A program made the translations under genes and the position numbers. From positions 1-64,000 of the forward strand of contig JAUWMR010000009.1 of assembly GCA_030613055.1 (NCBI GenBank): a stretch of DNA of 64,000 nucleotides, given 5' to 3'. Numbering within the stretch: position 1 is the first letter of the stretch; each line of letters opens with the position of its first letter. The notes below the pieces were generated by a model that did not search any database, had not been told where the DNA came from, and was given only the letters and a program-made list of their open reading frames with translations. Positions 34,649 through 43,267 of this stretch are shown piece after piece. Source of the stretch: Desulfobacteraceae bacterium (GTDB lineage Bacteria > Desulfobacterota > DSM-4660 > Desulfatiglandales > Desulfatiglandaceae).

Positions 34649-35944
34649 TTACCATCCAAACCATTCGGATGCCCACTGCTTCGGCCATCGCTTTTTTATA
34701 TCTACAAATTGCACTTTGATAAACTTGCCATTTTTATATTCCTGGACCCAGCAACCCGTCGCGGCCCTGTGGTCGGTAGGCAAATATGTAACATCACCTG
34801 CACCCAAACCAATATGGAAGTTTCTCATGGTCTCAAAGCCCTTTTTCATGATCCCTACCCTGGTCAGATCACCTGCCTTGTCAGCACGCTTCATGGCCTC
34901 CCAGAGGACAAGACCGTTGCACCAACCCTGAACGGTCCTGTTAAGGCGCTTTTCCTGGGGTACGCCAGGATTGTATTTCTTGGCATACTTTACAACTTCA
35001 TCCATCATATCGGTTTTCTGACCGTAAAAAGCACAGGGAGTGGCGCCCATAACAGACAGTCCATCCGCTGCCTTCATGGCGGCTCCGGCAAGGCGCGGGA
35101 GGTTTTCATCATAACCCCAGTTATTCACTATATGATTCGCTTTTAAACCTAATGCATAGCAATCCCTGAGAGTAGCGGATACTGACATGGTGGTATTTCC
35201 GTGCCATATTACATCTGGTTTAAACTTCTGAAGCGCCATGATCTGGCTCTTGGTATCCAGGGCAAAGAGACTCACGTCCTGATCAGGACCTACATCCATA
35301 CCAAGCGTCTTGGCATGATTTTTTATAGCTGCAATCGGAGCGCTTGCATATGGAGAAGGAAACATATAGCAACATGCAAGACGGGCCTTCCTCTTTCCGT
35401 AAGCAGGATTCTTTTTCCACTTGTTATCATACCAGGCAGTTAAACAGGCCCTTGCGTTAGTGGAGTAATCCGAGGAAAAGAAGAGGTTATAGCCAGTGCC
35501 TATGTGTTTTTTCCCATCTTTATCTACCCAGTCTACCGGTCGTGTCAGATGGGCAGAGTAAGAATCCGAGACATAGGGCAATTTATCCTTATTTACGGTG
35601 GGCGAAAGCGCCTCTGTATCGCCGGTGCCCCATCCCATGATTGCGAGGACCCCCATCCTCTTTAAGAGTTTGTATTTTGTCAGGGCCTCCGGAATCCGGT
35701 AGCCATAGTCAAACCAGATATACTTTACCTTTTTCCCATTGATTCCACCATGATCGTTTACATAATACTGCCAGAACTCAGCCTGACCAAGGGCCGCGTC
35801 TTTTCCCACATCAGATGTCGCGCCTGTGGTGTCCTTTAAACCGCCAACCTTAATCGTCTTGGCCACCGCGGCAGTGGAAAATCCCACCAGGAAAACTACT
35901 GCTAAAAACGGTACCAAAAGTTTCAAAACAATGCCTTTTTTCAT
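34649..35944 (-). CDS. ABC transporter periplasmic substrate-binding protein (LivK-like), copy 1
   Basis: A 431-residue LivK-type protein with a clear signal peptide (MKKGIVLKLLVPFLAVVFLV, cleaved near AVAK) and a mature part starting TIKVGGLKDTTGATSDVGKD. It is closely related to copy 2, with a few insertions (for example VDWVDKDGKKHIG at about residue 145). It lies inside the cluster between livM and livF, so it is the main binding protein of this importer. The residues lining the pocket cannot be assigned from sequence alone. Confidence 0.9.
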   Translation of the reverse strand: MKKGIVLKLLVPFLAVVFLVGFSTAAVAKTIKVGGLKDTTGATSDVGKDAALGQAEFWQYYVNDHGGINGKKVKYIWFDYGYRIPEALTKYKLLKRMGVLAIMGWGTGDTEALSPTVNKDKLPYVSDSYSAHLTRPVDWVDKDGKKHIGTGYNLFFSSDYSTNARACLTAWYDNKWKKNPAYGKRKARLACCYMFPSPYASAPIAAIKNHAKTLGMDVGPDQDVSLFALDTKSQIMALQKFKPDVIWHGNTTMSVSATLRDCYALGLKANHIVNNWGYDENLPRLAGAAMKAADGLSVMGATPCAFYGQKTDMMDEVVKYAKKYNPGVPQEKRLNRTVQGWCNGLVLWEAMKRADKAGDLTRVGIMKKGFETMRNFHIGLGAGDVTYLPTDHRAATGCWVQEYKNGKFIKVQFVDIKKRWPKQWASEWFGW

Positions 35945-36170
35945 AAGTTCTTCCCCCTTTGCTCTAATAAAAGACAGATATTAACCCTATTACTAAAAAA
36001 CAATTTAGATACGAAAGACCTGTTCACCTCCTTTCTGCATTTAGTTAAGTTGTTTATTCGTTAAATGGTTGATTGGTTGATTCGTCAAATGGTCAGCATT
36101 ATAAATCCCATTCCGCCATCGGAGGGACCGGCTTACCATAAAAAAAGCTAAATTTCCTCAACCCCCTAAT

Positions 36171-36223
36171 GAGCGACGAAGTCGCGTTTTATAAAATCAT
36201 CGAACTAAGTTAGATGATTTTAT
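36171..36223. repeat. Repeat and hairpin downstream of livM
   Basis: Two structures fill part of the 280-bp gap 35945-36224. A GCGACGAAGTCGC-containing 27-bp unit (36171-36197) is repeated exactly in inverted form at 37347-37373. A perfect 11-bp stem ATAAAATCATC / GATGATTTTAT (36191-36201 and 36213-36223) begins one base after the livM stop and could act as a terminator or 3'-end stabiliser. The remainder is AT-rich with short GGTTGATT repeats and no gene. Confidence 0.6.
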
Positions 36224-36224
36224 G

Positions 36225-37322
36225 TTAGTACGAAAAGGGCCACAGGTTAAAATAATTCTTGATCTGCCACCACCTATAGGATAGCCCGCGCGGCTCATAG
36301 ATCAAAAAGGCGCATATCGCAAGGCCAAATGCCATCTCCTTTATAAAGGCAAAATCAAAAAGGATCCTGGGATAATGCTCACCAAGCGGTATAGACGCCA
36401 TTTGCAAAAGTTCCATAATCACGACCATAAATATTGACCCGAATATGGCCCCGTCTATGCCCGCGCCGCCAATCAGTATGACACCCACTAACCACAGCGA
36501 CAGGAACCAGGGAAAGTGTTCCGGGCTTAAGGCCGCACAGTTACATACCCAGAATGCCCCTGCAATACCCCCGATGAATCCTGCCACAAAGAAATTAAGA
36601 AGCTTGTACCATATAATATTTATTCCAAGGGTCTCGGCGGCGATATCATTGTCCCTGATTGCGATCCACGCCCTTCCGACCCTGGATCTTAAGAGATTAG
36701 CCATCATAATAATCGTAAGGGTCAGCAGGGTAATCATCACAAAATATACCTGCAGATCCGTTTCCATAGCCCACGGCCCTATCTTAATGGTTCCGGGTGG
36801 GAGAGAAAACGCCTGCCCCCGGCCGCCGATCTTACTCACGTACTGGGTCAGGATAAAATCAACAGTGATAAACTGTGCCGCCATGGTGGTCAGGATAAGG
36901 TAAAACCCTTTGACCCTGGCAGAAGGAAGTCCAAAGAGGACACTCCACAGCCCGGCAACAATCGCAGCGACTAAGATGCTTATGGGATAGGCAAGGCCCA
37001 AATTGAGAATAAATTCAGGCCACGGGAATTTCAGGATCAACAGGGTGCTGGTATAGGCGCCAACGGCGATAAAGGCGGCATGGCCAAGCGTTATTAGACC
37101 CGCATAACCAATAAGAAGCTGCACACCCAGGGCCCCGAGGGCAGTGTAGCCAACCATATTGGCCACGCCGATCCAGTATTCATCCAGGATCAGGGGAAAT
37201 ACGACAAAAACTATCAAAAGGAGAAAGATCATCTTCCCCTTTATCACATTGGTCTGCCACCAGCCCTGATCCTCGGTATAGCGTTGATGATAATCACCGC
37301 AAGGAAGCCAAACTCTGGACAT
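36225..37322 (-). CDS. livM: Branched-chain-type ABC transporter permease
   Basis: A 365-residue permease of the LivM type with about ten membrane helices. The N-terminus has a 30-residue soluble lead before the first helix (KMIFLLLIVFVVFPLILDEY). Family blocks include LLIGYAGLITLGHAAFIAVG, a loop with GLPSARVKGFYLILTTMAAQ and the EAA-like RVGRAWIAIRDNDIAAETLG. AGAGG lies before the ATG. It is flanked on both sides by the same 27-bp repeat in opposite orientation. Confidence 0.92.
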   Translation of the reverse strand: MSRVWLPCGDYHQRYTEDQGWWQTNVIKGKMIFLLLIVFVVFPLILDEYWIGVANMVGYTALGALGVQLLIGYAGLITLGHAAFIAVGAYTSTLLILKFPWPEFILNLGLAYPISILVAAIVAGLWSVLFGLPSARVKGFYLILTTMAAQFITVDFILTQYVSKIGGRGQAFSLPPGTIKIGPWAMETDLQVYFVMITLLTLTIIMMANLLRSRVGRAWIAIRDNDIAAETLGINIIWYKLLNFFVAGFIGGIAGAFWVCNCAALSPEHFPWFLSLWLVGVILIGGAGIDGAIFGSIFMVVIMELLQMASIPLGEHYPRILFDFAFIKEMAFGLAICAFLIYEPRGLSYRWWQIKNYFNLWPFSY

Positions 37323-37346
37323 AAAATAACCTCTCTTCGTTCGCTT

Positions 37347-37373
37347 ATTTTATAAAACGCGACTTCGTCGCTC
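37347..37373. repeat. 27-bp inverted copy of the repeat at 36171
   Basis: This unit, read on the opposite strand, equals 36171-36197 base for base, with the palindromic core GCGACTTCGTCGC. It lies in the 125-bp gap between livH and livM. The rest of that gap is a run of CTTACTTCTCACTCC-like short repeats (37381-37440). Confidence 0.7.
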
Positions 37374-37447
37374 TAACCTCTTGTCTTACTCTGCTTACTT
37401 CTCACTCCTTACTTCTCACTTCTCACTCCTAACTGCATACTGTTCTC

Positions 37448-38332
37448 TTACATTCTCTCAATCTTTATCCAACCCCATAACCCATAAGGTTTAAAGAGCA
37501 AAAAGACGGCCATAAACGCAAAGGGGAAGATCTCCTTTACCCCTCCGGGGAAAAACCCGTCTAAATAAGTTCCTGCAAAATTTTGTAAAATCCCGATGGT
37601 TAACCCCCCGACAATGGCCCCGGGGACGGAGTTAAGCCCCCCTAAGACCACGGCAGGCAGCACAAGAAGGCCTAAATAACCGATTGATATATTAACCCCG
37701 TTGATATTCCCCAAAAGTGCCCCGCCAACACCGGCAGCCATAAAGGCAATGGCCCAGGACGCGGCATATACAAAACGGGCGCTCACCCCAAGGGACAGGG
37801 CCGCTGTTTCATCATCTGCCGTGGCCTGCATGGAGAGCCCCCAGCGGGTATATTTAAAAAAGGCTACAAAAACGAGAAAGAGGACAATGGCCAATACAAA
37901 TGACCAGAAATAGACTATTGAAATCTTTAAAAAACCGATGGTAAACGGTTTAAGAGAAAAGATAGCAGGCTCAAAAACCCTGGTGTCTGTCCCCCAGATA
38001 AATCCAACCAATCCCTTCAGGAAAAATGAGAGGCCCACGGTGACCATGATTACGGCCAGGATGGGCTCTCCGATGAGCTTATCAAGGAAAATCCTCTCAA
38101 TTAAGATACCGAGGACAATGCCAATGATCAGGGTACACAGGATACTCAAGACGAAGGGGACGCCCATTGAATAAAACGAAAGCGTGACATAGGCTCCGAT
38201 AAGTGTCAGTTCTCCCATTGCCAGGTTCAGGACACCGGAACACTTGAAAATCAAAACCCAACCCAGGGCAACCAGGGCATATATCCCCCCCACCATAATT
38301 CCTGTGGTTAAGGTCATAAAAAATAATTCCAT
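37448..38332 (-). CDS. livH: Branched-chain-type ABC transporter permease
   Basis: A 294-residue permease of the LivH type with about eight helices (TTGIMVGGIYALVALGWVLI near the start, then SGVLNLAMGELTLIGAYVTL, and the cytoplasmic loop TRWGLSMQATADDETAALSL). The C-terminal GGLNSVPGAIVGGLTIGIL is also typical. It forms the membrane channel with LivM. It is 37 bp downstream of the acyl-CoA ligase gene and 125 bp before livM. Confidence 0.93.
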   Translation of the reverse strand: MELFFMTLTTGIMVGGIYALVALGWVLIFKCSGVLNLAMGELTLIGAYVTLSFYSMGVPFVLSILCTLIIGIVLGILIERIFLDKLIGEPILAVIMVTVGLSFFLKGLVGFIWGTDTRVFEPAIFSLKPFTIGFLKISIVYFWSFVLAIVLFLVFVAFFKYTRWGLSMQATADDETAALSLGVSARFVYAASWAIAFMAAGVGGALLGNINGVNISIGYLGLLVLPAVVLGGLNSVPGAIVGGLTIGILQNFAGTYLDGFFPGGVKEIFPFAFMAVFLLFKPYGLWGWIKIERM

Positions 38333-38369
38333 TTATTACCCCCTTTGTTTAGTAGGCAGTATGCACTCC

Positions 38370-40298
38370 TTACTTCCCGCTGCCTGCTTCCTGAATACGA
38401 ATGTCCGTCTTGATGCGCTGTGTTCTTCCATCCTCATAGGTAATGGTCATATCCAGAGGTACATTATCTTCATCTTTGTAAAGGGCCTCTACAATGTCCT
38501 TATATCTGTCTCCCATAAATCCCCTTCTCAGCTTACTGGTCCTTGTCAATTCATCATCATCCGCATCAAATGCCTTGAAGAGATTTACGAATTTCCTTAT
38601 CCTGGCCGGTTCCGGGAGATCATTATTGGCCTGCTCTATCTGTGCCTGAATCAGATCGTAAATCTTTGGACTTTGAGAAAGTTCGGGATAGCTTGTATAG
38701 TTGATCCTGTTCTCATCCGCCCACTTTCCTACCACGGAATAGTCAATGCACATGACAGCGGTTACATAGGGACGTTTATCCCCGATGACCCAGGCATCCT
38801 GCACATATGGACTGAACTTGAGCCTGCTTTCCAGATATTGAGGGGCGAAGGGTCTTTCATCATTGAGGATCATAACGTCTTTTGACCTGTCAAACACAAC
38901 CAGATGCCCGTCTTCATCAATAAAACCGGTATCACCGGAAAAAAGCCACCTGTCCTTTAATGTCTTTGCGGTTGCCTCGTCATTTTTGTAGTAGCCTATA
39001 AAGACCGATGGGCTTTTTGAAAGTATCTCTCCGTCTTCAGTGATCTTTACCTCGGTCTCCGGAAGAGGGGTCCCGACCGTGTCAAATTTAATGTCCCCGT
39101 CCCTGTGTACGACAGATATTCCGGCTATTTCTGTCTGTCCATATATCTGTTTCAGGTTTACGCCCAGGGCATGGAAAAACCGAAAGTGGTCAGGACCCAT
39201 GGCCGCGCCGCCGGTGTAACAGTGTCTCAGCCGGGACATGCCAAGGTGATCTTTGAGCTTTTTCTGCATAATTATGTGAGCAAAATATTTCAATGCCTTC
39301 CAGTGCCATGGAACGGGCTTCTTCTTAAACTTAAGCTCTGCCACATAATATCCAATCTTGGTCGCTACTTCGTAGGCCTTCCTCTTTATCCAGGTAGAAT
39401 CCAGATATTTTACCTGAACCTGCCGGGTCAGGCCCTCATAAAGCCTTGGGGCGGCAAACATGACATGTGGCCCTACTTCTCGAATATTATGCTGGGCCGT
39501 TTCAGGTTCCTCCGGAAAATTGAGGGTATAACCGATCTGAAGCCCGCAGGATATGGACATCATCTGCTCGCCGATCCACGCAAAAGGGAGATAGGATACA
39601 AAGTCGTCAGTATCATAACAGGGATCAACGGCCATGAGATTCCTTCCCATGCTCAACATATTCCAGTGGGTCAAAAGCGCGCCTTTTGGCAGGGCCGTTG
39701 TCCCGGATGTATAGAACAGGAGGCAGATATCATCACCTTTACCTTCATTAATTATCTTCTCAAAAAAGTCCGGTTCTTTTTTATCAAGCTCCCTTCCAAG
39801 CTCCTGCACCTTTATTATGCTGTGCAGAAATTCCTGTTGGTATCGCCTCATCCCCTTTGGGTCATCCCATATGACATGTTCCAGTTTCGGGCAGTCAGGC
39901 ATAATGGCCAATGCCTTATCAACCTCCTCCTGGGTCTCTCCCACAAAGAACTTGCTGTCCGAGTGATCGATGATATATTTTACCTCCTCCATCATACAAT
40001 CCTGGAAGAGCCAGACGGGTATTGCACCGGCACACATGGCCGCCATCTCAGCCCAGACACCCTCCGGCCTGTTATCGCCGATCATGGCCACCTTGTCTCC
40101 CTTTTTCAGGCCAAGGCTGACCATCCCCAGACACAGATATTTTACATTATCAAGATAGTCCTGCCAGGTGTAAGGCAGCCATATACCAAACTCCTTCTCT
40201 CTCATGGCCACCTTTCTTCTGCCGTATCTCTTGCATTGATGCAAAAACAGCTGGGGAATAGTCAGGTCTTCCGTTATCTCTAAGTTTTCCACACCCAT
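38370..40298 (-). CDS. Long-chain-type AMP-dependent acyl-CoA ligase
   Basis: A 642-residue ANL ligase of the long form (ACSL-like). It has a standard ATP loop LLFYTSGTTALPKGALLTHW, the A5 block IYGQTEIAG, LFSGDTGFIDEDGHLVVFDR, and a C-terminal LTRTSKLRRGFM that could hold the catalytic lysine. It activates a carboxylic acid with CoA and ATP. Its Shine-Dalgarno (AAGGAG) is formed by the last codons of livG (AGG AGA). Placement inside the importer operon, between livG and livH, suggests it traps the imported acid as a CoA ester. Confidence 0.9.
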   Translation of the reverse strand: MGVENLEITEDLTIPQLFLHQCKRYGRRKVAMREKEFGIWLPYTWQDYLDNVKYLCLGMVSLGLKKGDKVAMIGDNRPEGVWAEMAAMCAGAIPVWLFQDCMMEEVKYIIDHSDSKFFVGETQEEVDKALAIMPDCPKLEHVIWDDPKGMRRYQQEFLHSIIKVQELGRELDKKEPDFFEKIINEGKGDDICLLFYTSGTTALPKGALLTHWNMLSMGRNLMAVDPCYDTDDFVSYLPFAWIGEQMMSISCGLQIGYTLNFPEEPETAQHNIREVGPHVMFAAPRLYEGLTRQVQVKYLDSTWIKRKAYEVATKIGYYVAELKFKKKPVPWHWKALKYFAHIIMQKKLKDHLGMSRLRHCYTGGAAMGPDHFRFFHALGVNLKQIYGQTEIAGISVVHRDGDIKFDTVGTPLPETEVKITEDGEILSKSPSVFIGYYKNDEATAKTLKDRWLFSGDTGFIDEDGHLVVFDRSKDVMILNDERPFAPQYLESRLKFSPYVQDAWVIGDKRPYVTAVMCIDYSVVGKWADENRINYTSYPELSQSPKIYDLIQAQIEQANNDLPEPARIRKFVNLFKAFDADDDELTRTSKLRRGFMGDRYKDIVEALYKDEDNVPLDMTITYEDGRTQRIKTDIRIQEAGSGK

Positions 40299-40299
40299 T

Positions 40300-41121
40300 T
40301 TATCTCCTTGAAATATAAAGGTCCTCTTCTCCTAAATATGCCTTCATAACCTCGGGGTTCTTGCCAACCTCCTCCGGGGGTCCGTCAGTAATGACATTAC
40401 CAAAATTAAGCACAAGGATATTGTGGGAGATATCCATGACCACTCCCATGTCGTGCTCGACCAACACACAGGTTGTCTTCCACTGCTCCTCTTCATTAAT
40501 GTCGAGGATAAACCTGGCCATATCCTCCACTTCTTCCAGGTTCAACCCTGCCATGGGTTCATCTAAAAGAATTATTTCCGGCCTGAGCGCCAGTGCCCTT
40601 CCGAGCTCAACCCTCTTCTGTAAACCATATGGGAGCATATGTGCCACCTGATCACGGATACTCTCAATCTCCAAAAGATCAATGATGTCCTCTTCAATAT
40701 ATTTCCTCTCTTTAATTTCTTCCTGTTTTGTCCTGCCTGCATAAATGGATCCGCTCAGGATGCCGGATTTGAGATGTATATGGGAACCCATCCTGATATT
40801 ATCAAGCACGGTCATACCCCCGTATAGCTCAAGTTTTTGAAAGGTCCTGCCAATTCCAAGCTCGGCCCTCTTATGAGGAGAGACCTTATTAATCACCTGC
40901 CCTTTATAATAGATATTTCCCTTCTGGGGACGATAAAGACCATTGATGCAGTTCATCATCACTGTTTTGCCGGCGCCGTTGGGCCCGATAATCGAGTGTA
41001 TCTCGCCCTTTTTTACTTCCAGGCTCACACCGGCTAAAGCGGCCACTTTACCGAAATACATATGTATATCTTCGACCTTTAAAATAGTATCGCCGTCCTT
41101 AATCTCCCCACCCTGACCCAT
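40300..41121 (-). CDS. livG: Branched-chain-type ABC transporter ATP-binding protein
   Basis: A 273-residue ATPase of the LivG type. Walker A is GPNGAGKT (about residues 47-54) and Walker B IILLDEPMAGLN. The signature loop is unusual, reading LPYGLQKRVELG in place of LSGGQQ-type sequence, as in many LivG proteins. It is the first gene of the minus-strand transport operon, with a 222-bp upstream region containing two TTGACA boxes. Confidence 0.92.
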   Translation of the reverse strand: MGQGGEIKDGDTILKVEDIHMYFGKVAALAGVSLEVKKGEIHSIIGPNGAGKTVMMNCINGLYRPQKGNIYYKGQVINKVSPHKRAELGIGRTFQKLELYGGMTVLDNIRMGSHIHLKSGILSGSIYAGRTKQEEIKERKYIEEDIIDLLEIESIRDQVAHMLPYGLQKRVELGRALALRPEIILLDEPMAGLNLEEVEDMARFILDINEEEQWKTTCVLVEHDMGVVMDISHNILVLNFGNVITDGPPEEVGKNPEVMKAYLGEEDLYISRR

Positions 41122-41231
41122 ATCGCTGGCCTCCGTTCTTTTTAATACTTGTTTGCTTATTAATATATCTCAGTCGAGAAAAAATCCGGCTGGTAAAAAT
41201 CGGTTTTCCAGGCAATCTCAATAGGATTCTA

Positions 41232-41273
41232 CACTTACTCACTCGTTTAATTTTTGTCAACCCGTTTTGTCAA
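41232..41273 (-). promoter_or_regulatory. Possible promoter region of the Liv operon
   Basis: On the minus strand, two TTGACA boxes lie 13 bp apart (41268-41273 and 41255-41260), about 110-150 bp before the livG start. Candidate -10 elements downstream (TTAAAC, TAGAAT) are not at ideal spacing, so the exact start is unclear. Confidence 0.35.
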
Positions 41274-41343
41274 TAAATGTGGGATAAAAGGAAGTTATGT
41301 CTCTAATAAGCTACATTTTAGCTACTATAGCGCTACTTTTTAG

Positions 41344-42513
41344 CTAAAGAAGGCTGGTTTTTATCTGGGGAATAAGATTTTTTTGACACTGATTCATAAA
41401 ATAATCATCGGTCATGCCGGCGATAAAATCTCGCACGATTCCCGCGGCAGGAGTCTTATCCCTGTATTTCGAGGACATCCCATCCAAGAATTCTTTATGA
41501 ATATCAGAATCCTGATTTTCCGCTTCAAGATCCTGCATGTACATCTCAAACAGCAGTTCAAACATCAGCTTAATCTTATGAGTCTGATCCTTGACACTGC
41601 GATTTTTGTAAATATACTCTTCATTAAATTCCTTTAATTTTTTCAGGGCCTCTCCCACCTCGCTGCTGAAACATACAGAGGGTTGATCCAGGCTGTTGAT
41701 AACTACGTCCTCAACAAGCGTATATACGATGGTTCCGTTTGTATCGCCTAAAACAGCCTTGCAGTCTCCGGGAATGTCATCCCTTTCTATCAAACCGAGC
41801 CTTATGGCGTCTTCGATATCCCGCCCAACATAGCTTATGGTGTCTGCCATTCTGACCACACAGCCCTCCAGGGTCATGGGCCAGATATCCAGCGACAGAT
41901 TTTCCTTTTTTTGACTCATTTCATTATATAAGATTTTAAAATCCTTATCTCTTTGGGGTTCTAAGGCCTGATTGTACATTTCTCCATCATGGCAAAATAT
42001 TCCATCCAGGACCTGCAGGCTTAAATTCCAGCCTCGCCCCTTCCGCTCTATGTCTTGAAGAAACCTGACGCCCTGAATATTATGGAGAAATCGCCCTATG
42101 CTATGGGATTCACACAGCGCGGAAAGGAGTTTTTCACCATCGTGACCAAATGGTGTATGCCCTATATCATGTCCGAGGGCAATAGCCTCAATCAAATCCT
42201 CGTTAAGACGGAGAAGCCTGCCGATGGTTCTTGCAATCTTGGACACAAGTTGCACGTGTAAGACCCTGTGTGTAATATGATCGTTTTTTAACAGGTAAAA
42301 GACCTGAGTTTTATCTATGTAGCGGGAATAAGCCAGTGAATGAAGTATGCGGTCCGCATCAATAGAAAAACTCTGTCTGTGTCCCCGCTCTTCTTTGTCA
42401 TCCGCTTTCTTTCTCAAGGCATGACGGCTCAGACAGGCAAACGGCGAAAGCCTGTTTCCCTCATTTAAGTCAAGATCATTTTTTATCCTGAACAAAAGCC
42501 CGTTGTCTTTCAC
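41344..42513 (-). CDS. dGTPase-like HD-domain phosphohydrolase
   Basis: A 389-residue HD protein of the deoxyguanosinetriphosphate triphosphohydrolase-like family. The block RILHSLAYSRYIDKTQVF, the metal ligands H in HRVLHVQLVSKIA, HD in LGHDIGHTPFGHDGE and a later D in RMADTISYVGRDIEDA are present. Family members remove triphosphate from dNTPs or serve other nucleotides. It stands alone, 222 bp before the Liv cluster on the same strand. Its own upstream space is the rpsB-proximal gap. Confidence 0.88.
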   Translation of the reverse strand: MKDNGLLFRIKNDLDLNEGNRLSPFACLSRHALRKKADDKEERGHRQSFSIDADRILHSLAYSRYIDKTQVFYLLKNDHITHRVLHVQLVSKIARTIGRLLRLNEDLIEAIALGHDIGHTPFGHDGEKLLSALCESHSIGRFLHNIQGVRFLQDIERKGRGWNLSLQVLDGIFCHDGEMYNQALEPQRDKDFKILYNEMSQKKENLSLDIWPMTLEGCVVRMADTISYVGRDIEDAIRLGLIERDDIPGDCKAVLGDTNGTIVYTLVEDVVINSLDQPSVCFSSEVGEALKKLKEFNEEYIYKNRSVKDQTHKIKLMFELLFEMYMQDLEAENQDSDIHKEFLDGMSSKYRDKTPAAGIVRDFIAGMTDDYFMNQCQKNLIPQIKTSLL

Positions 42514-42864
42514 TTGATTATGCCCCCTTTTTCCTGTTGCCCGTCCATTTCTTGCCTCTTACAGCAGGATCTGGGCCAGGGATTAACTCCTGTTTTGGAA
42601 TTTAGGAGTAAGCCTTTTATGCTGACCCTGGTTATTAAAAAGATACCTTACTTTTTACTTGCAAAAAAAAATAAGACTGCTATATTTAATAGTTTGTAAA
42701 TTTTTATCATATCATTTTAATAAAATTTCGTAACTACACAGGTATTGGATCAACTTACGACTGTATGGTTTCTACGGGTTAGCCGTAACATTTAGTTCAA
42801 AATAGAAATCCACGTCCTCTGAGGCTGTGTCATAATACTGGTTTTGGCTCTTTATGTCATTTGA

Positions 42865-42979
42865 GTGTAACCTTTTTGAGTGCATTCTCTCTCATAGTGT
42901 AGCGCAGGGCTTTAGCCCTGCATCAAAATGGCCCCGCTAAAGCGGGACTAAAGCTCTGCACTACGAAAAAAGGTTACAC
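42865..42979. repeat. MITE-like element with perfect 13-bp ends
   Basis: GTGTAACCTTTTT (42865-42877) and AAAAAGGTTACAC (42967-42979) are exact inverted ends of a 115-bp element containing two hairpins, GCAGGGCTTTAGCCCTGC and CCCGCTAAAGCGGG. It has no coding content. It lies in the 42514-43267 gap, whose first 350 bp are AT-rich with nothing recognised. Confidence 0.72.
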
Positions 42980-42981
42980 TG

Positions 42982-43076
42982 ATGTCATTTCGACCCCGCC
43001 AGCGGCGGGGGAGAAATCTTTTAATAATAACCAGTTGTGAATATAAGATTCCTCGGCTATCGCCTCGGAATGACAT
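42982..43076. repeat. GTCATT-type palindromic repeat
   Basis: ATGTCATTTCGA at the left and TCGGAATGACAT at the right (one mismatch) enclose CCCCGCCAGCGGCGGGG and CCTCGGCTATCGCCTCGG-like hairpins. It directly abuts the previous element. Similar GTCATT ends occur at 25.98 and 28.83 kb, suggesting one dispersed family. Confidence 0.6.
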
Positions 43077-43160
43077 TGCGACACAGTCTCTCCGGTTGTG
43101 GATTCTTTACTATATCAGGCTGGACCGTCAAGCTCAAGGTCCTATTTGTTTAAATCACAT

Positions 43161-43251
43161 GTTCAGATTCTGCCCGGTGCCCGGCATGCTCGGGGCGCGA
43201 GATATTCTGAACAGAGGAAAAACCGTGGCAAAGAGATCTGACAGGATCTCT
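43161..43251 (+). promoter_or_regulatory. Structured rpsB leader, possible autoregulatory element
   Basis: Two hairpins precede rpsB. The first is closed by GTTCAGA / TCTGAAC (43161-43167 and 43206-43212) with a GC-rich interior (CCCGG...CGGG). The second, AGAGATC-TGACAG-GATCTCT (43232-43251), is perfect and ends 3 bp before the Shine-Dalgarno AAAGGAG. S2 is known to control its own message in some bacteria; whether this leader does so is inference. Confidence 0.45.
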
Positions 43252-43267
43252 GAGAAAGGAGAATTGA

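Noticed and set aside
39105-40283. A 392-codon open frame on the plus strand
   Set aside because: It lies fully antisense to the well-supported acyl-CoA ligase, has no family motif, and its composition follows from the opposite strand's codon pattern.
29964-41121. A plain branched-chain amino-acid importer
   Set aside because: The transporter type matches, but two acyl-CoA ligases and a lipoprotein within the run make an organic acid more likely. The amino-acid role is not excluded.
42514-42864. Small genes or an RNA gene in the gap upstream of the foldback elements
   Set aside because: The stretch is AT-rich with only short frames lacking ribosome-binding sites, and no tRNA-like or other RNA fold was recognised.
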